Shown piece after piece: positions 15,186-20,649 of a DNA stretch of 20,649 nucleotides. Within the stretch, counting starts at the first letter, position 1. Each line of letters opens with the position of its first letter. The position numbers were made by a program, and so were the translations under genes. The notes under the pieces are model-generated. The model was not told where the DNA came from and ran no database searches. It worked only from the letters and a program-made list of their open reading frames with translations. Source of the DNA: an uncultured Cryptobacterium sp. Its GTDB lineage: Bacteria; Actinomycetota; Coriobacteriia; Coriobacteriales; Eggerthellaceae. The stretch is taken from positions 1-20,649 of the forward strand of contig USIG01000020.1 in assembly GCA_900554685.1 (NCBI GenBank), written 5' to 3'.

Positions 15186-15764
15186 TTAGATTTCGATCTT
15201 AGCACCCATCAGTTTTGCAAATTCACGAACGATTGCCGTATCACCAGGCCATGCAGGGGCCGTTACCAAATTGCGATCCACTACAGCCTCGTCCATTTCA
15301 GCTTCTACATACTCGCCCCCTGCAAGCGTAACATCAGGACCAACCGCAGGATAGGCAGTTGCCTTATAGCCTTCCAGAACCCCGGCTGCAGCCAAAACCT
15401 GAGGACCATGGCAAATTGCTGCTACCGGTTTGCCAGCCGCAAAGAATTCTTTGACAATCTCTAAAACACGCGCATTCAAACGAATGTATTCAGGTGCACG
15501 GCCACCAGTGATAAACAATCCCTCATAGTCTTCGGTCTTTACTGCATCAAAGTCTGCTGTAAGAGCAAAGTTGTGACCACGAAGCTCGGTATAGGTCTGC
15601 TCACCCAAGAAGTCATGAACAGCGGTAGCGACCGTATCGCCCGCTTTCTTATCGGGACAAACTGCATCTACCTGATAGCCCAATACCGACAAAGCCTGGA
15701 AAGGAACCATTGTTTCGTAATCTTCAGTGAAATCCCCGCAAAGCATAAGTACTTTTTTCGTCAT
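15186..15764 (-). CDS. DJ-1/PfpI family protein (class I glutamine amidotransferase-like)
   Basis: The 192-residue cytoplasmic protein has the DJ-1/PfpI fold: VLMLCGDFTEDYE with Glu14, ALSVLGYQVDAVCP, GLFITGGRAPEYIR, and the nucleophile elbow AAICHGPQVLAAAG with Cys118 next to His119. Homologues act as proteases, glyoxalase or protein/nucleotide deglycases in carbonyl stress; which applies here cannot be decided. The length is typical. GAGGAGGGG lies 6 nt before ATG 15764, and a threefold 9-nt repeat comes just before it in the leader. Confidence 0.92.
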   Translation of the reverse strand: MTKKVLMLCGDFTEDYETMVPFQALSVLGYQVDAVCPDKKAGDTVATAVHDFLGEQTYTELRGHNFALTADFDAVKTEDYEGLFITGGRAPEYIRLNARVLEIVKEFFAAGKPVAAICHGPQVLAAAGVLEGYKATAYPAVGPDVTLAGGEYVEAEMDEAVVDRNLVTAPAWPGDTAIVREFAKLMGAKIEI

Positions 15765-15783
15765 AAAGACCCCTCCTCAAGTT

Positions 15784-15810
15784 GTTTGCTTAGTTTGCTT
15801 AGTTTGCTTA
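15784..15810. repeat. 9-nt perfect tandem repeat, three copies, in the DJ-1 gene leader
   Basis: GTTTGCTTA occurs three times without interruption (15784-15792, 15793-15801, 15802-15810), so the transcript carries TAAGCAAAC three times. It ends a few bases upstream of the Shine-Dalgarno sequence. Confidence 0.95.
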
Positions 15811-15815
15811 TCAAA

Positions 15816-15841
15816 ATTGTAGCACTGCGTGAACGCGTTCA
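15816..15841 (-). promoter_or_regulatory. candidate DJ-1 promoter element and palindromic operator
   Basis: Reverse strand TACAAT (15816-15821) is a good -10. The perfect 12-nt palindrome TGAACGCGTTCA (15830-15841) lies 8 bp upstream, within the -35/-10 spacer; no good -35 is visible. A repressor or a spacer-binding activator could act here. The GAAC-N2-GTTC spacing does not fit an actinobacterial LexA box, which has four bases between the half sites. Confidence 0.4.
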
Positions 15842-15922
15842 TACTACTGTGTAACCCATTTTGGTAAGAGGTGTTTTTCCCAATCACTTCGGTACTTTCT
15901 CGAAATTTTTTTACCAACCGTA

Positions 15923-15951
15923 TTGCCAGGTGTGTATAGTGTGTATATACT
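15923..15951 (+). promoter_or_regulatory. promoter of the gntR-ABC operon with overlapping dyad
   Basis: TTGCCA (15923-15928), exactly 17 nt, TATACT (15946-15951): one of the best promoters in the window. GTATA (15934-15938) and TATAC (15946-15950) form an inverted repeat, and GTATATAC (15943-15950) is a perfect palindrome over the -10, a likely site for the encoded GntR repressor. Transcription would start near 15958. Confidence 0.75.
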
Positions 15952-15957
15952 GTGTCT

Positions 15958-16185
15958 ATCATGATATGCACAGTTAAGGTATTGCGAAGCGCACGGAGTA
16001 CCTTAACCAATGAAGAAGAGATCCGGATTTCTTCTTCGGTTTTCAGCTACCGGAACTGAAAACATTTGATGGGAAATTCGAAGCAACCCGGAGCTTCACC
16101 CCGCCTGCAAACTATATCCTTGCTTTGCCGACACTTATCCGCAAAGCACAAGGATTAACGTCTATAGAAGGAGGGCTCATCGAAC
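15958..16185 (+). ncRNA. structured 5' leader RNA with five consecutive hairpins (unknown class)
   Basis: Hairpins: H1 GTTAAGGTA/TACCTTAAC (15973-16007); H2, an 11-bp stem with a CCGG loop and one G-U pair (16012-16037); H3 GTTTTCAG/CTGAAAAC (16039-16063); H4 GAAGC/GCTTC (16080-16097); H5 CCTTGCTTTGC with GCAAAG-ca-CAAGG (16118-16153). H2, H3 and H4 carry CCGGA in or at the loop, and the H1 loop has CGGAG. The ribosome site AAGGAGGG follows at 16168-16175. I recognise no riboswitch consensus; the structure is seen by pairing, the function is not known. Confidence 0.6.
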
Positions 16186-16563
16186 GTGGAAATAATTATT
16201 TCAAACTCAAGTGATAAGCCCATTTACGAACAGATTTCAACGCAAATTAAAAACGCGATACTTCAGGGAGAACTTACCACAGGACAAGCACTCCCCTCCA
16301 TCCGCTCACTTGCAAGCGACCTTCATGTAAGTGTTATTACCACCAAGCGCGCCTATTCCGATTTAGAAGCACTTGGTTTTATCGAAACACGCCAAGGCAA
16401 AGGAAGTTTTGTGGCGGGTGGAAACCTGGAACTGCTTCGTGAAGAACAGCTTCGGCACATTGAGGCACTCTTACAAGAAGCACTTAATAATGCACAAAGC
16501 GCTGGAATATCTCTTTCCGAACTACATGACATGCTTGATACCCTCGCAGATCTTAACGAGTAG
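16186..16563 (+). CDS. GntR-family regulator, YtrA subfamily
   Basis: The 125-residue protein has an N-terminal winged helix-turn-helix (about 10-78: PIYEQISTQIKNAIL, LPSIRSLASDLHVSVITTKRAY, then the wing at GKGSFV) and only a short helical tail (about 82-125) instead of a ligand domain. This is the YtrA arrangement, in which the repressor usually controls a downstream ABC transporter and may respond to cell-envelope stress or peptides. The start is GTG at 16186, 11 nt after AAGGAGG, somewhat far; no nearer start is in frame. It leads an operon with the ABC ATPase (131-nt gap) and permease. Its stop codon is inside a 16-nt tandem duplication. Autorepression through the dyad at its promoter is likely. 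Confidence 0.92.
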   Translation: MEIIISNSSDKPIYEQISTQIKNAILQGELTTGQALPSIRSLASDLHVSVITTKRAYSDLEALGFIETRQGKGSFVAGGNLELLREEQLRHIEALLQEALNNAQSAGISLSELHDMLDTLADLNE

Positions 16564-16585
16564 GTTTTCTAACGAATAGGTTTTC
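16554..16585. repeat. 16-nt tandem duplication across the gntR stop codon
   Basis: TAACGAGTAGGTTTTC (16554-16569) is followed directly by TAACGAATAGGTTTTC (16570-16585), one mismatch. The first copy includes the gntR stop TAG at 16561. Confidence 0.9.
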
Positions 16586-16694
16586 TTTCAGCAAAACCCT
16601 CTCGCCACGAGAGCAACTTGTCACAAAACAAATGCTTTGTCGCACCACTTTTACCACCAACTGAAGCGTTCATCCTTATGAAAGGATTGTTCCT

Positions 16695-17570
16695 ATGTCT
16701 AGCATTTTGAAAATAACGAACCTGGTTAAGCATTACGACCAATTCGATCTTGATCATATCAACTTAGAAGTACCCGAAGGAAGCATCACGGGCTTTATCG
16801 GAAGCAACGGTGCAGGGAAAACCACTACTATCAAATCAATTCTTGGCCTTATTGGCTACGATGGCGGTTCTATTGAACTGTTTGGTACTACCTGCAGTGA
16901 ACTGACCAATAAAGAAAAGAAACGTATCGGCGTGGTTTTCGACACCCTACCCTTTCCCGCCGATTGCCGCCTTTCAGATATAGCCGCCATCGGGAAAGCC
17001 GCCTATACCACGTGGGACTCAAAGTATTTCAAAGAGTTGCTCCATACCTTTGAAATACACACCGCCAAATCAATTAAGTCGCTCTCACGCGGAATGGGTA
17101 TGAAGCTCCAGCTTGCCTTTGCGCTGGCCCATCGTCCTGAACTTTTGATTCTCGATGAAGCAACCGCTGGACTTGATCCCCTTGCACGTGATGAAGTTCT
17201 CGAATTGCTCCGCGATTATATGAGCGAAGAACACCGCGGCATCCTTATTTCTAGTCACATAACTTCTGATCTCGAAAAAATTGCTGATTACGTTGTCTGC
17301 ATCGATAGAGGAAAGCATATCTTTACGAAAGAAATTGATGAGATTTGCGATCTTGCGGGAATCGCTCACTGCCGCGCTGCAGAAGTAGAAGAACTTCTCC
17401 AAAAAGAAGTGTTTGAGCCTCAAAGCTTGCGCATACTTCGAAGCGCCTACAGTACCGACATTCTGGTTCCCGACCGCTTAAAGCTTACTCATGCGCTGCC
17501 CCATATCGCATGTGATCGCACCAACTTAGAAGACTACATGCGCTTTATGCTGAAAGGAGAAATCCGATGA
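16695..17570 (+). CDS. ABC transporter ATP-binding protein
   Basis: The 291-residue cytoplasmic ATPase has Walker A GSNGAGKT at 36-43, signature LSRGM at 130-134, Walker B with Glu155 in LLILDEATAGLD at 150-161, and the switch histidine in SSHIT. Its sequence style (GVVFDTLPFP in place of the usual Gln-loop) resembles the YtrB/BcrA-type exporters governed by YtrA regulators. The C-terminal 75 residues form a regulatory extension common in these proteins. AAAGGA lies 9-11 nt before ATG 16695. Its stop overlaps the permease start by four bases (ATGA), indicating coupled translation. Substrate unknown; export of a peptide or lipid-related compound is the family expectation. Confidence 0.95.
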   Translation: MSSILKITNLVKHYDQFDLDHINLEVPEGSITGFIGSNGAGKTTTIKSILGLIGYDGGSIELFGTTCSELTNKEKKRIGVVFDTLPFPADCRLSDIAAIGKAAYTTWDSKYFKELLHTFEIHTAKSIKSLSRGMGMKLQLAFALAHRPELLILDEATAGLDPLARDEVLELLRDYMSEEHRGILISSHITSDLEKIADYVVCIDRGKHIFTKEIDEICDLAGIAHCRAAEVEELLQKEVFEPQSLRILRSAYSTDILVPDRLKLTHALPHIACDRTNLEDYMRFMLKGEIR

Positions 17571-18325
17571 AAACCATGCTTTTGTCTGATCTCATTATTA
17601 TGCGCCGCAATTTGTTCCAGATGTTTTTGACCTGCTTCATCATAGTGATCGTTATCAGCCTTGCCATGAACAGTACCCTTGCTCCTATAGGCAGCTGCTT
17701 TGGTGCCATGATTCCTTTGCTATATCTGTTTTCTCTTGCTGGTTATGACGAAATGAATGATTGGCAAACATTTCGCCTTACGCTTCCTGCAACGCGCAAG
17801 GAAATTATTATGGGACGCTATGCAAGCCTGTGCGTGATAGCTTTAATCTCGATTGTTATCGGTGTAGTAGTTTCTTATCTCGTTGGGTTTGTGGTTAGCC
17901 TTATCGGTGCTCAAAATGCAGCCGAATTTGGCCAAGCCTGGAATTACTCAAGCCCTTCAGGGGAGTTTCTCTCAACGCTTGCCTTAACGTCGAATCCTCC
18001 TGAGCTAATTTTTGGAAGCTCGATAGCAGGTGCGGCTATGGCACTGCTTCTTTCCACTATTACCTTGCCTCTCGTTGCTAAAGTTGGCCTGACGAAAAGC
18101 GTACGTTACGTACCTGTTGTGGGAGTAATCATTTTTCTTATTGCCTTGGTAGCCTTCGGAGAAGGAGGTCCTCTTGCCTCTTATGTTCCTGATGTTGTCC
18201 AGTGGTTATTCGCTGATAATTCAGCAGTTCTTATTCTGATTGGGATATGCCTTGGAGTGGTATTGGTGCTCTACGTGATAAGTATGTTCATTGCAATTAA
18301 GCTATACGAACAGCGAGAATTCTAA
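17567..18325 (+). CDS. ABC-2 type transporter permease
   Basis: The 252-residue membrane protein has six predicted helices (about 17-36, 40-58, 86-110, 148-172, 182-198, 218-245). The cytoplasmic segment DWQTFRLTLPATRKEIIMGRY at about 65-85 is the conserved coupling region of the small ABC-2 permeases found in GntR-YtrA operons. The ATG lies within the stop of the ATPase gene (17567-17570), so the two proteins are made together and presumably form a homodimeric exporter. Only one permease is present. A terminator follows at 18382. Confidence 0.9.
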   Translation: MKTMLLSDLIIMRRNLFQMFLTCFIIVIVISLAMNSTLAPIGSCFGAMIPLLYLFSLAGYDEMNDWQTFRLTLPATRKEIIMGRYASLCVIALISIVIGVVVSYLVGFVVSLIGAQNAAEFGQAWNYSSPSGEFLSTLALTSNPPELIFGSSIAGAAMALLLSTITLPLVAKVGLTKSVRYVPVVGVIIFLIALVAFGEGGPLASYVPDVVQWLFADNSAVLILIGICLGVVLVLYVISMFIAIKLYEQREF

Positions 18326-18381
18326 CCAAGTTCCCAAACCCCTTATAGCCATATACACTCTATAGCTATCCTTATACCCTT

Positions 18382-18419
18382 GCCCGTCGATTTGCTCGTG
18401 TTGCATCGGCGGGCTTTTT
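18382..18419 (+). terminator. Rho-independent terminator of the gntR-ABC operon
   Basis: GCCCGTCGAT (18382-18391) pairs with ATCGGCGGGC (18405-18414) with one wobble, then TTTTTA. It lies 57 nt after the permease stop. Confidence 0.9.
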
Positions 18420-18533
18420 AGTGACAAGCTTTACGAAGTTATGCCCGTTTAACCTGTATTTAAGAAAAATCTGCGACAATAGAAAAACAATACGCGAAAA
18501 AGTACCGAGTGCTTTTCTGGGAAGGAGGCTCTA

Positions 18534-19475
18534 GTGATCGAATACTTCATCATGAATGAAAGAACCAATTCTTTAATTCGCGTTCCCAATGAGCAACCTG
18601 GCTGTTGGATTGCTCTTTTCGACCCCACCGAAGACGAATTAAACGATACTGCTCAGCGCTTTCATATCGACGAAGATGACATCATAGCCCCTCTGGATCC
18701 CGAAGAAATTTCCCGTATTGAGCGCAACGATGACTACGTCATGTTCATTGTTGACACCCCCTTGCACGATAAATCAACCGGCGAAAAACGTTATAAAACA
18801 ATTCCTATTGGCATTTTTCAAACACGCGATCACGTCATTTCGGTTTCGTCGGTATATCACTTACCCCTTATCCGTATTCTTAAAACCCATTTTGACGATC
18901 TTCACAACACCAGCGATACACAAGAGTTTGTCAGCGATATTCTTATCGCTTCATCGCAGGCATACTTTAACTCGCTTCAAGCACTTGATAAGCGCCGTCG
19001 CTCGCTTACCTCTGCTATCGAAAAGCCAACTCGCAAGGAATTAGAAGAGCTTTATGCACTCAACGACTCGTACGTCTACATTCAGACCTCTCTTGCTACT
19101 AACAACACCGTATTTGAGCGATACCGCCGCTATGTTGCAGCATCGGGCGATGTAGGTCTGATTGAGCTTTTTGACGATGTCATCGTTGAACACCAGCAGG
19201 CACTCGAAACAACCAAGATCTATTCAGGTATTTTGGATTCTGCCATTGATCACGTTGGATTGATTATGGATTACGATTTGAACCACACCATGCAATTAGT
19301 GGCAACGCTCACCTTGGTTCTTTGTATTCCTACCATTATCGGTGGTCTTTTTGGAATGAACCTAGAGGGAATCCCCTTATCAGAATCGCCCTACGGATTT
19401 GCCATTGTTACCGGCATGGCTGCCATCATCCTGGCAGTGCTGCTCCTTATTTTAAAGAAGCTAAAGTGGTTCTAA
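18534..19475 (+). CDS. CorA-family divalent cation transporter
   Basis: The 313-residue protein has a long soluble N-terminal domain (1-250) and two C-terminal helices (about 253-274 and 287-309). The first helix ends in the GMN signature (274-276, in GGLFGMNLEGIP) that forms the ion-selecting pore entrance of CorA pentamers, and the protein ends in a basic KKLKWF tail. It moves Mg2+ or another divalent cation across the membrane. The start is GTG at 18534, 5 nt after GAAGGAGG; the first internal ATG is seven codons in and has no site. It is followed after one base by the next gene, so the two are co-translated. Confidence 0.92.
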   Translation: MIEYFIMNERTNSLIRVPNEQPGCWIALFDPTEDELNDTAQRFHIDEDDIIAPLDPEEISRIERNDDYVMFIVDTPLHDKSTGEKRYKTIPIGIFQTRDHVISVSSVYHLPLIRILKTHFDDLHNTSDTQEFVSDILIASSQAYFNSLQALDKRRRSLTSAIEKPTRKELEELYALNDSYVYIQTSLATNNTVFERYRRYVAASGDVGLIELFDDVIVEHQQALETTKIYSGILDSAIDHVGLIMDYDLNHTMQLVATLTLVLCIPTIIGGLFGMNLEGIPLSESPYGFAIVTGMAAIILAVLLLILKKLKWF

Positions 19476-19476
19476 C

Positions 19477-19923
19477 ATGGCTGCCAAACAACACAACGCC
19501 CCTAAGAGCAGCAACCATCATGCTAACAAGTTTCTTGTCGATGCTGGCAAGCTTCTTGTAGTAATATTTGCCATCCAACTTGTAAGCTTATTCTTGCCTC
19601 CTCAGGTACATCGCATAGGAGGCATACTTTGCGTTGTTTTAGTATTTATCCACCTCTACCAGCACCGCGCATGGATCAAATCGCTCTTCAAAGGACGCTA
19701 CAACACAAAACGTAAACGATTAACCGCAATCAATGTCGCCCTGTTTGTTTGCTTTCTCGGTATAGCTATAAGCGGATTTTCAATTCTTGGCACGACGCAT
19801 CATCTTCTGATAACGCTAAACTTTGGGCCCACCGAAATCCTTCACGTCTTTCTTGTTGTGGGCGCTTTTATTTTGGCGCTCGTCCACCTAGTCCCTTTTT
19901 ATAAACGCATGATTCACTCTTAA
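19477..19923 (+). CDS. four-helix membrane protein, DUF4405-like
   Basis: The 148-residue protein has a basic, polar N-terminus (KQHNAPKSSNHH) and four predicted helices (about 21-40, 46-63, 83-105, 120-140). Histidines within or at the ends of helices (His45, His59, His63, His108, His109, His123, His137) resemble heme-ligating cytochrome b-type four-helix bundles, as in DUF4405 proteins; heme binding is an inference. The ATG lies one base after the stop of the CorA gene, so translation is coupled. I see no redox partner gene. No clear terminator follows. Confidence 0.75.
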   Translation: MAAKQHNAPKSSNHHANKFLVDAGKLLVVIFAIQLVSLFLPPQVHRIGGILCVVLVFIHLYQHRAWIKSLFKGRYNTKRKRLTAINVALFVCFLGIAISGFSILGTTHHLLITLNFGPTEILHVFLVVGAFILALVHLVPFYKRMIHS

Positions 19924-20040
19924 CAGCGTCCTTTAACCATACATACCCTTAGCATTTTTCCTTTGACATTTTTAGCGGCCCCTTAGCCACATCCCTTAAC
20001 AGGATTTTTGATCATATCGATACGCAAACAATACCTAAAT

Positions 20041-20081
20041 GTGACTTCGTCACTGACATAATCCGTAAAACTCGGTATGGT
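20041..20081 (+). promoter_or_regulatory. candidate promoter of the rhodanese gene with adjacent dyad
   Basis: CTGACA (20053-20058), 17 nt, TATGGT (20076-20081); transcription would start near 20088. GTGACttcGTCAC (20041-20053) abuts the -35 and could be an operator or a small hairpin. The -10 is weak. The rest of 19924-20194 shows nothing I can name. Confidence 0.4.
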
Positions 20082-20194
20082 TAATCTCATAAAAGCAAAG
20101 TACACAAAAGCATTGATGCAAAACTTTTTTTGAAAACCAAAAGAAAACGAGACAACACATCCCATTAAGGGAATAAAGGTTAGGTGAAGAAACT

Positions 20195-20524
20195 ATGGGA
20201 CTTTTTTCTTTATTCGGAGGCGGAAGCAACATTAACGAACTCGTTGAAGAAGCACGCCAAACCGAAAACGCCGTACTTATCGACGTTCGTACTCCAGGAG
20301 AATTTGCACAGGGTCATATCGAGGGCGCTTACAACATCCCCCTCGACCAAATCGAAGCAGTCAACCAAGTAATCAAAAGCAAAGCAACCCCTTTGTACCT
20401 GTATTGCGCAAGTGGCGCACGAAGCGCTAATGCATGCCGCTTCTTGCAGCAAGCAGGATATGAGCAGGTAAAGAATATGGGTGGTATTTCATCGTGGCAT
20501 GGCACCGTCGTTAAAGGCAATTAA
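20195..20524 (+). CDS. single-domain rhodanese-like sulfurtransferase
   Basis: The 109-residue protein has a short hydrophobic start (MGLFSLFGGGS) and one rhodanese domain: AVLIDVRTPGEFAQGHIEGAYNIPL at about 26-50 and the active-site loop CASGARS with Cys71. The six-residue loop after Cys fits sulfurtransferases that carry a persulfide, rather than Cdc25-type phosphatases. AGGTGAAG precedes ATG 20195. It is followed after 18 nt by a CoA-disulfide-reductase-like gene, and such enzymes are often paired with or fused to a rhodanese domain, so a joint role in persulfide or polysulfide handling is likely. Confidence 0.93.
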   Translation: MGLFSLFGGGSNINELVEEARQTENAVLIDVRTPGEFAQGHIEGAYNIPLDQIEAVNQVIKSKATPLYLYCASGARSANACRFLQQAGYEQVKNMGGISSWHGTVVKGN

Positions 20525-20542
20525 GCAAGGAAGGATCCAAGC

Positions 20543-20649
20543 ATGAAAGTTGTTATTGTTGGAGGTGTTGCAGGAGGCGCAACAGCTGCTGCGCGCTTGC
20601 GTCGCCTCAATGAACAAGCAGAAATTATCGTTATCGAGCGAAGCCATTA
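20543..20649 (+). CDS. 5' end of FAD-dependent CoA-disulfide reductase / NADH oxidase family protein (runs off the window)
   Basis: The visible 35 codons begin MKVVIVGGVAGGATAAARLR, the FAD-binding dinucleotide fold GxGxxG variant typical of the CoA-disulfide reductase, polysulfide reductase and NADH oxidase group, and go on to IIVIERSH, the acidic residue that holds the FAD ribose. The redox Cys expected about ten residues later is outside the window. AAGGAAGG lies about 8 nt before the ATG. It follows the rhodanese gene by 18 nt on the same strand. Confidence 0.85.
   Translation, partial: MKVVIVGGVAGGATAAARLRRLNEQAEIIVIERSH

Larger units (their letters stand above)
15765..16185. other. 421-nt divergent region between the DJ-1 gene and gntR
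   Basis: It contains the DJ-1 leader repeats and promoter elements on one side and the gntR promoter and structured leader on the other. A further inverted repeat TTGGTAA (15861-15867) / TTACCAA (15911-15917) lies between the two promoters. A reverse-strand 77-codon frame (15777-16010) has no ribosome site and runs through the repeats; I reject it as a gene. Confidence 0.6.

Noticed and set aside
15057..15464. 135-residue forward frame opposite the DJ-1 gene
   Set aside because: It begins just before a terminator and is antisense to a clear DJ-1/PfpI coding region with its own ideal ribosome site.
15830..15841. LexA/SOS box reading of TGAACGCGTTCA
   Set aside because: Actinobacterial LexA sites have GAAC and GTTC separated by four bases; here only two separate them.
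15777..16010. 77-residue reverse frame upstream of the DJ-1 gene
   Set aside because: Its C-terminus is the translated 9-nt repeat and it spans both promoters; no ribosome site.
15958..16185. Known riboswitch or T-box in the gntR leader
   Set aside because: I found no T-box AGGGTGGAACCGCG-type element, and nothing resembling the SAM, TPP, cobalamin, c-di-GMP-I, glycine or guanidine consensus.

Overview
The window (about 45% G+C by eye) looks like chromosome of a low-to-mid G+C anaerobic Gram-positive. A class III (anaerobic) ribonucleotide reductase, an oxalate/formate-type MFS carrier, a FatA/TesA-type acyl-ACP thioesterase, strong AGGAGG-type ribosome sites and the general protein flavour fit the Coriobacteriia (Eggerthella/Slackia-like Actinomycetota). 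That placement is an inference from familiarity, not from a marker gene; a Firmicute is not excluded. I see no rRNA, tRNA, CRISPR array, insertion sequence or phage gene.

Layout. 1-2730, minus strand: the 5' end of an unknown gene, a FabG-like short-chain dehydrogenase, and upstream of it a MocR-type (GntR plus aminotransferase fold) regulator; the upstream regions of both genes share sequence motifs. 2890-6806: anaerobic ribonucleotide reductase nrdD (minus) and its radical-SAM activase nrdG (plus), divergent around a 360-base control region holding two NrdR boxes exactly 31 bp apart. NrdD carries an unusual C-terminal redoxin domain. 6901-8079: a cation diffusion facilitator, probably for manganese. 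8202-11845, minus strand: an orphan ATP-grasp enzyme and a PcrA/UvrD helicase whose stop codon lies in a four-copy 25-nt tandem repeat. 12135-14357: an acyl-ACP thioesterase converging on an OFA-family MFS transporter through a shared terminator. 14702-15764: a YbjQ/UPF0145 protein converging on a DJ-1/PfpI protein. 15923-18419: a GntR(YtrA)-ABC ATPase-permease operon behind a good promoter and a roughly 230-nt leader with five consecutive hairpins. 18534-19923: a CorA-like transporter coupled to a four-helix His-rich membrane protein. 20195-20649: a rhodanese followed by the 5' end of a CoA-disulfide-reductase-like flavoenzyme.

Most interesting signals. (1) The GntR-ABC leader presents GGA, mostly as CCGGA, in the loops of four successive stem-loops, ahead of an AAGGAGGG ribosome site; I know no riboswitch class that fits. 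(2) NrdD is fused to a CPNC redoxin, which suggests a built-in reductant. (3) Short tandem duplications recur at gene ends (25 nt x4, 16 nt x2, 16 nt x2, 9 nt x3), and a 30-nt in-frame repeat sits inside nrdG. (4) The MocR regulator and the adjacent dehydrogenase share upstream motifs that look like operators.
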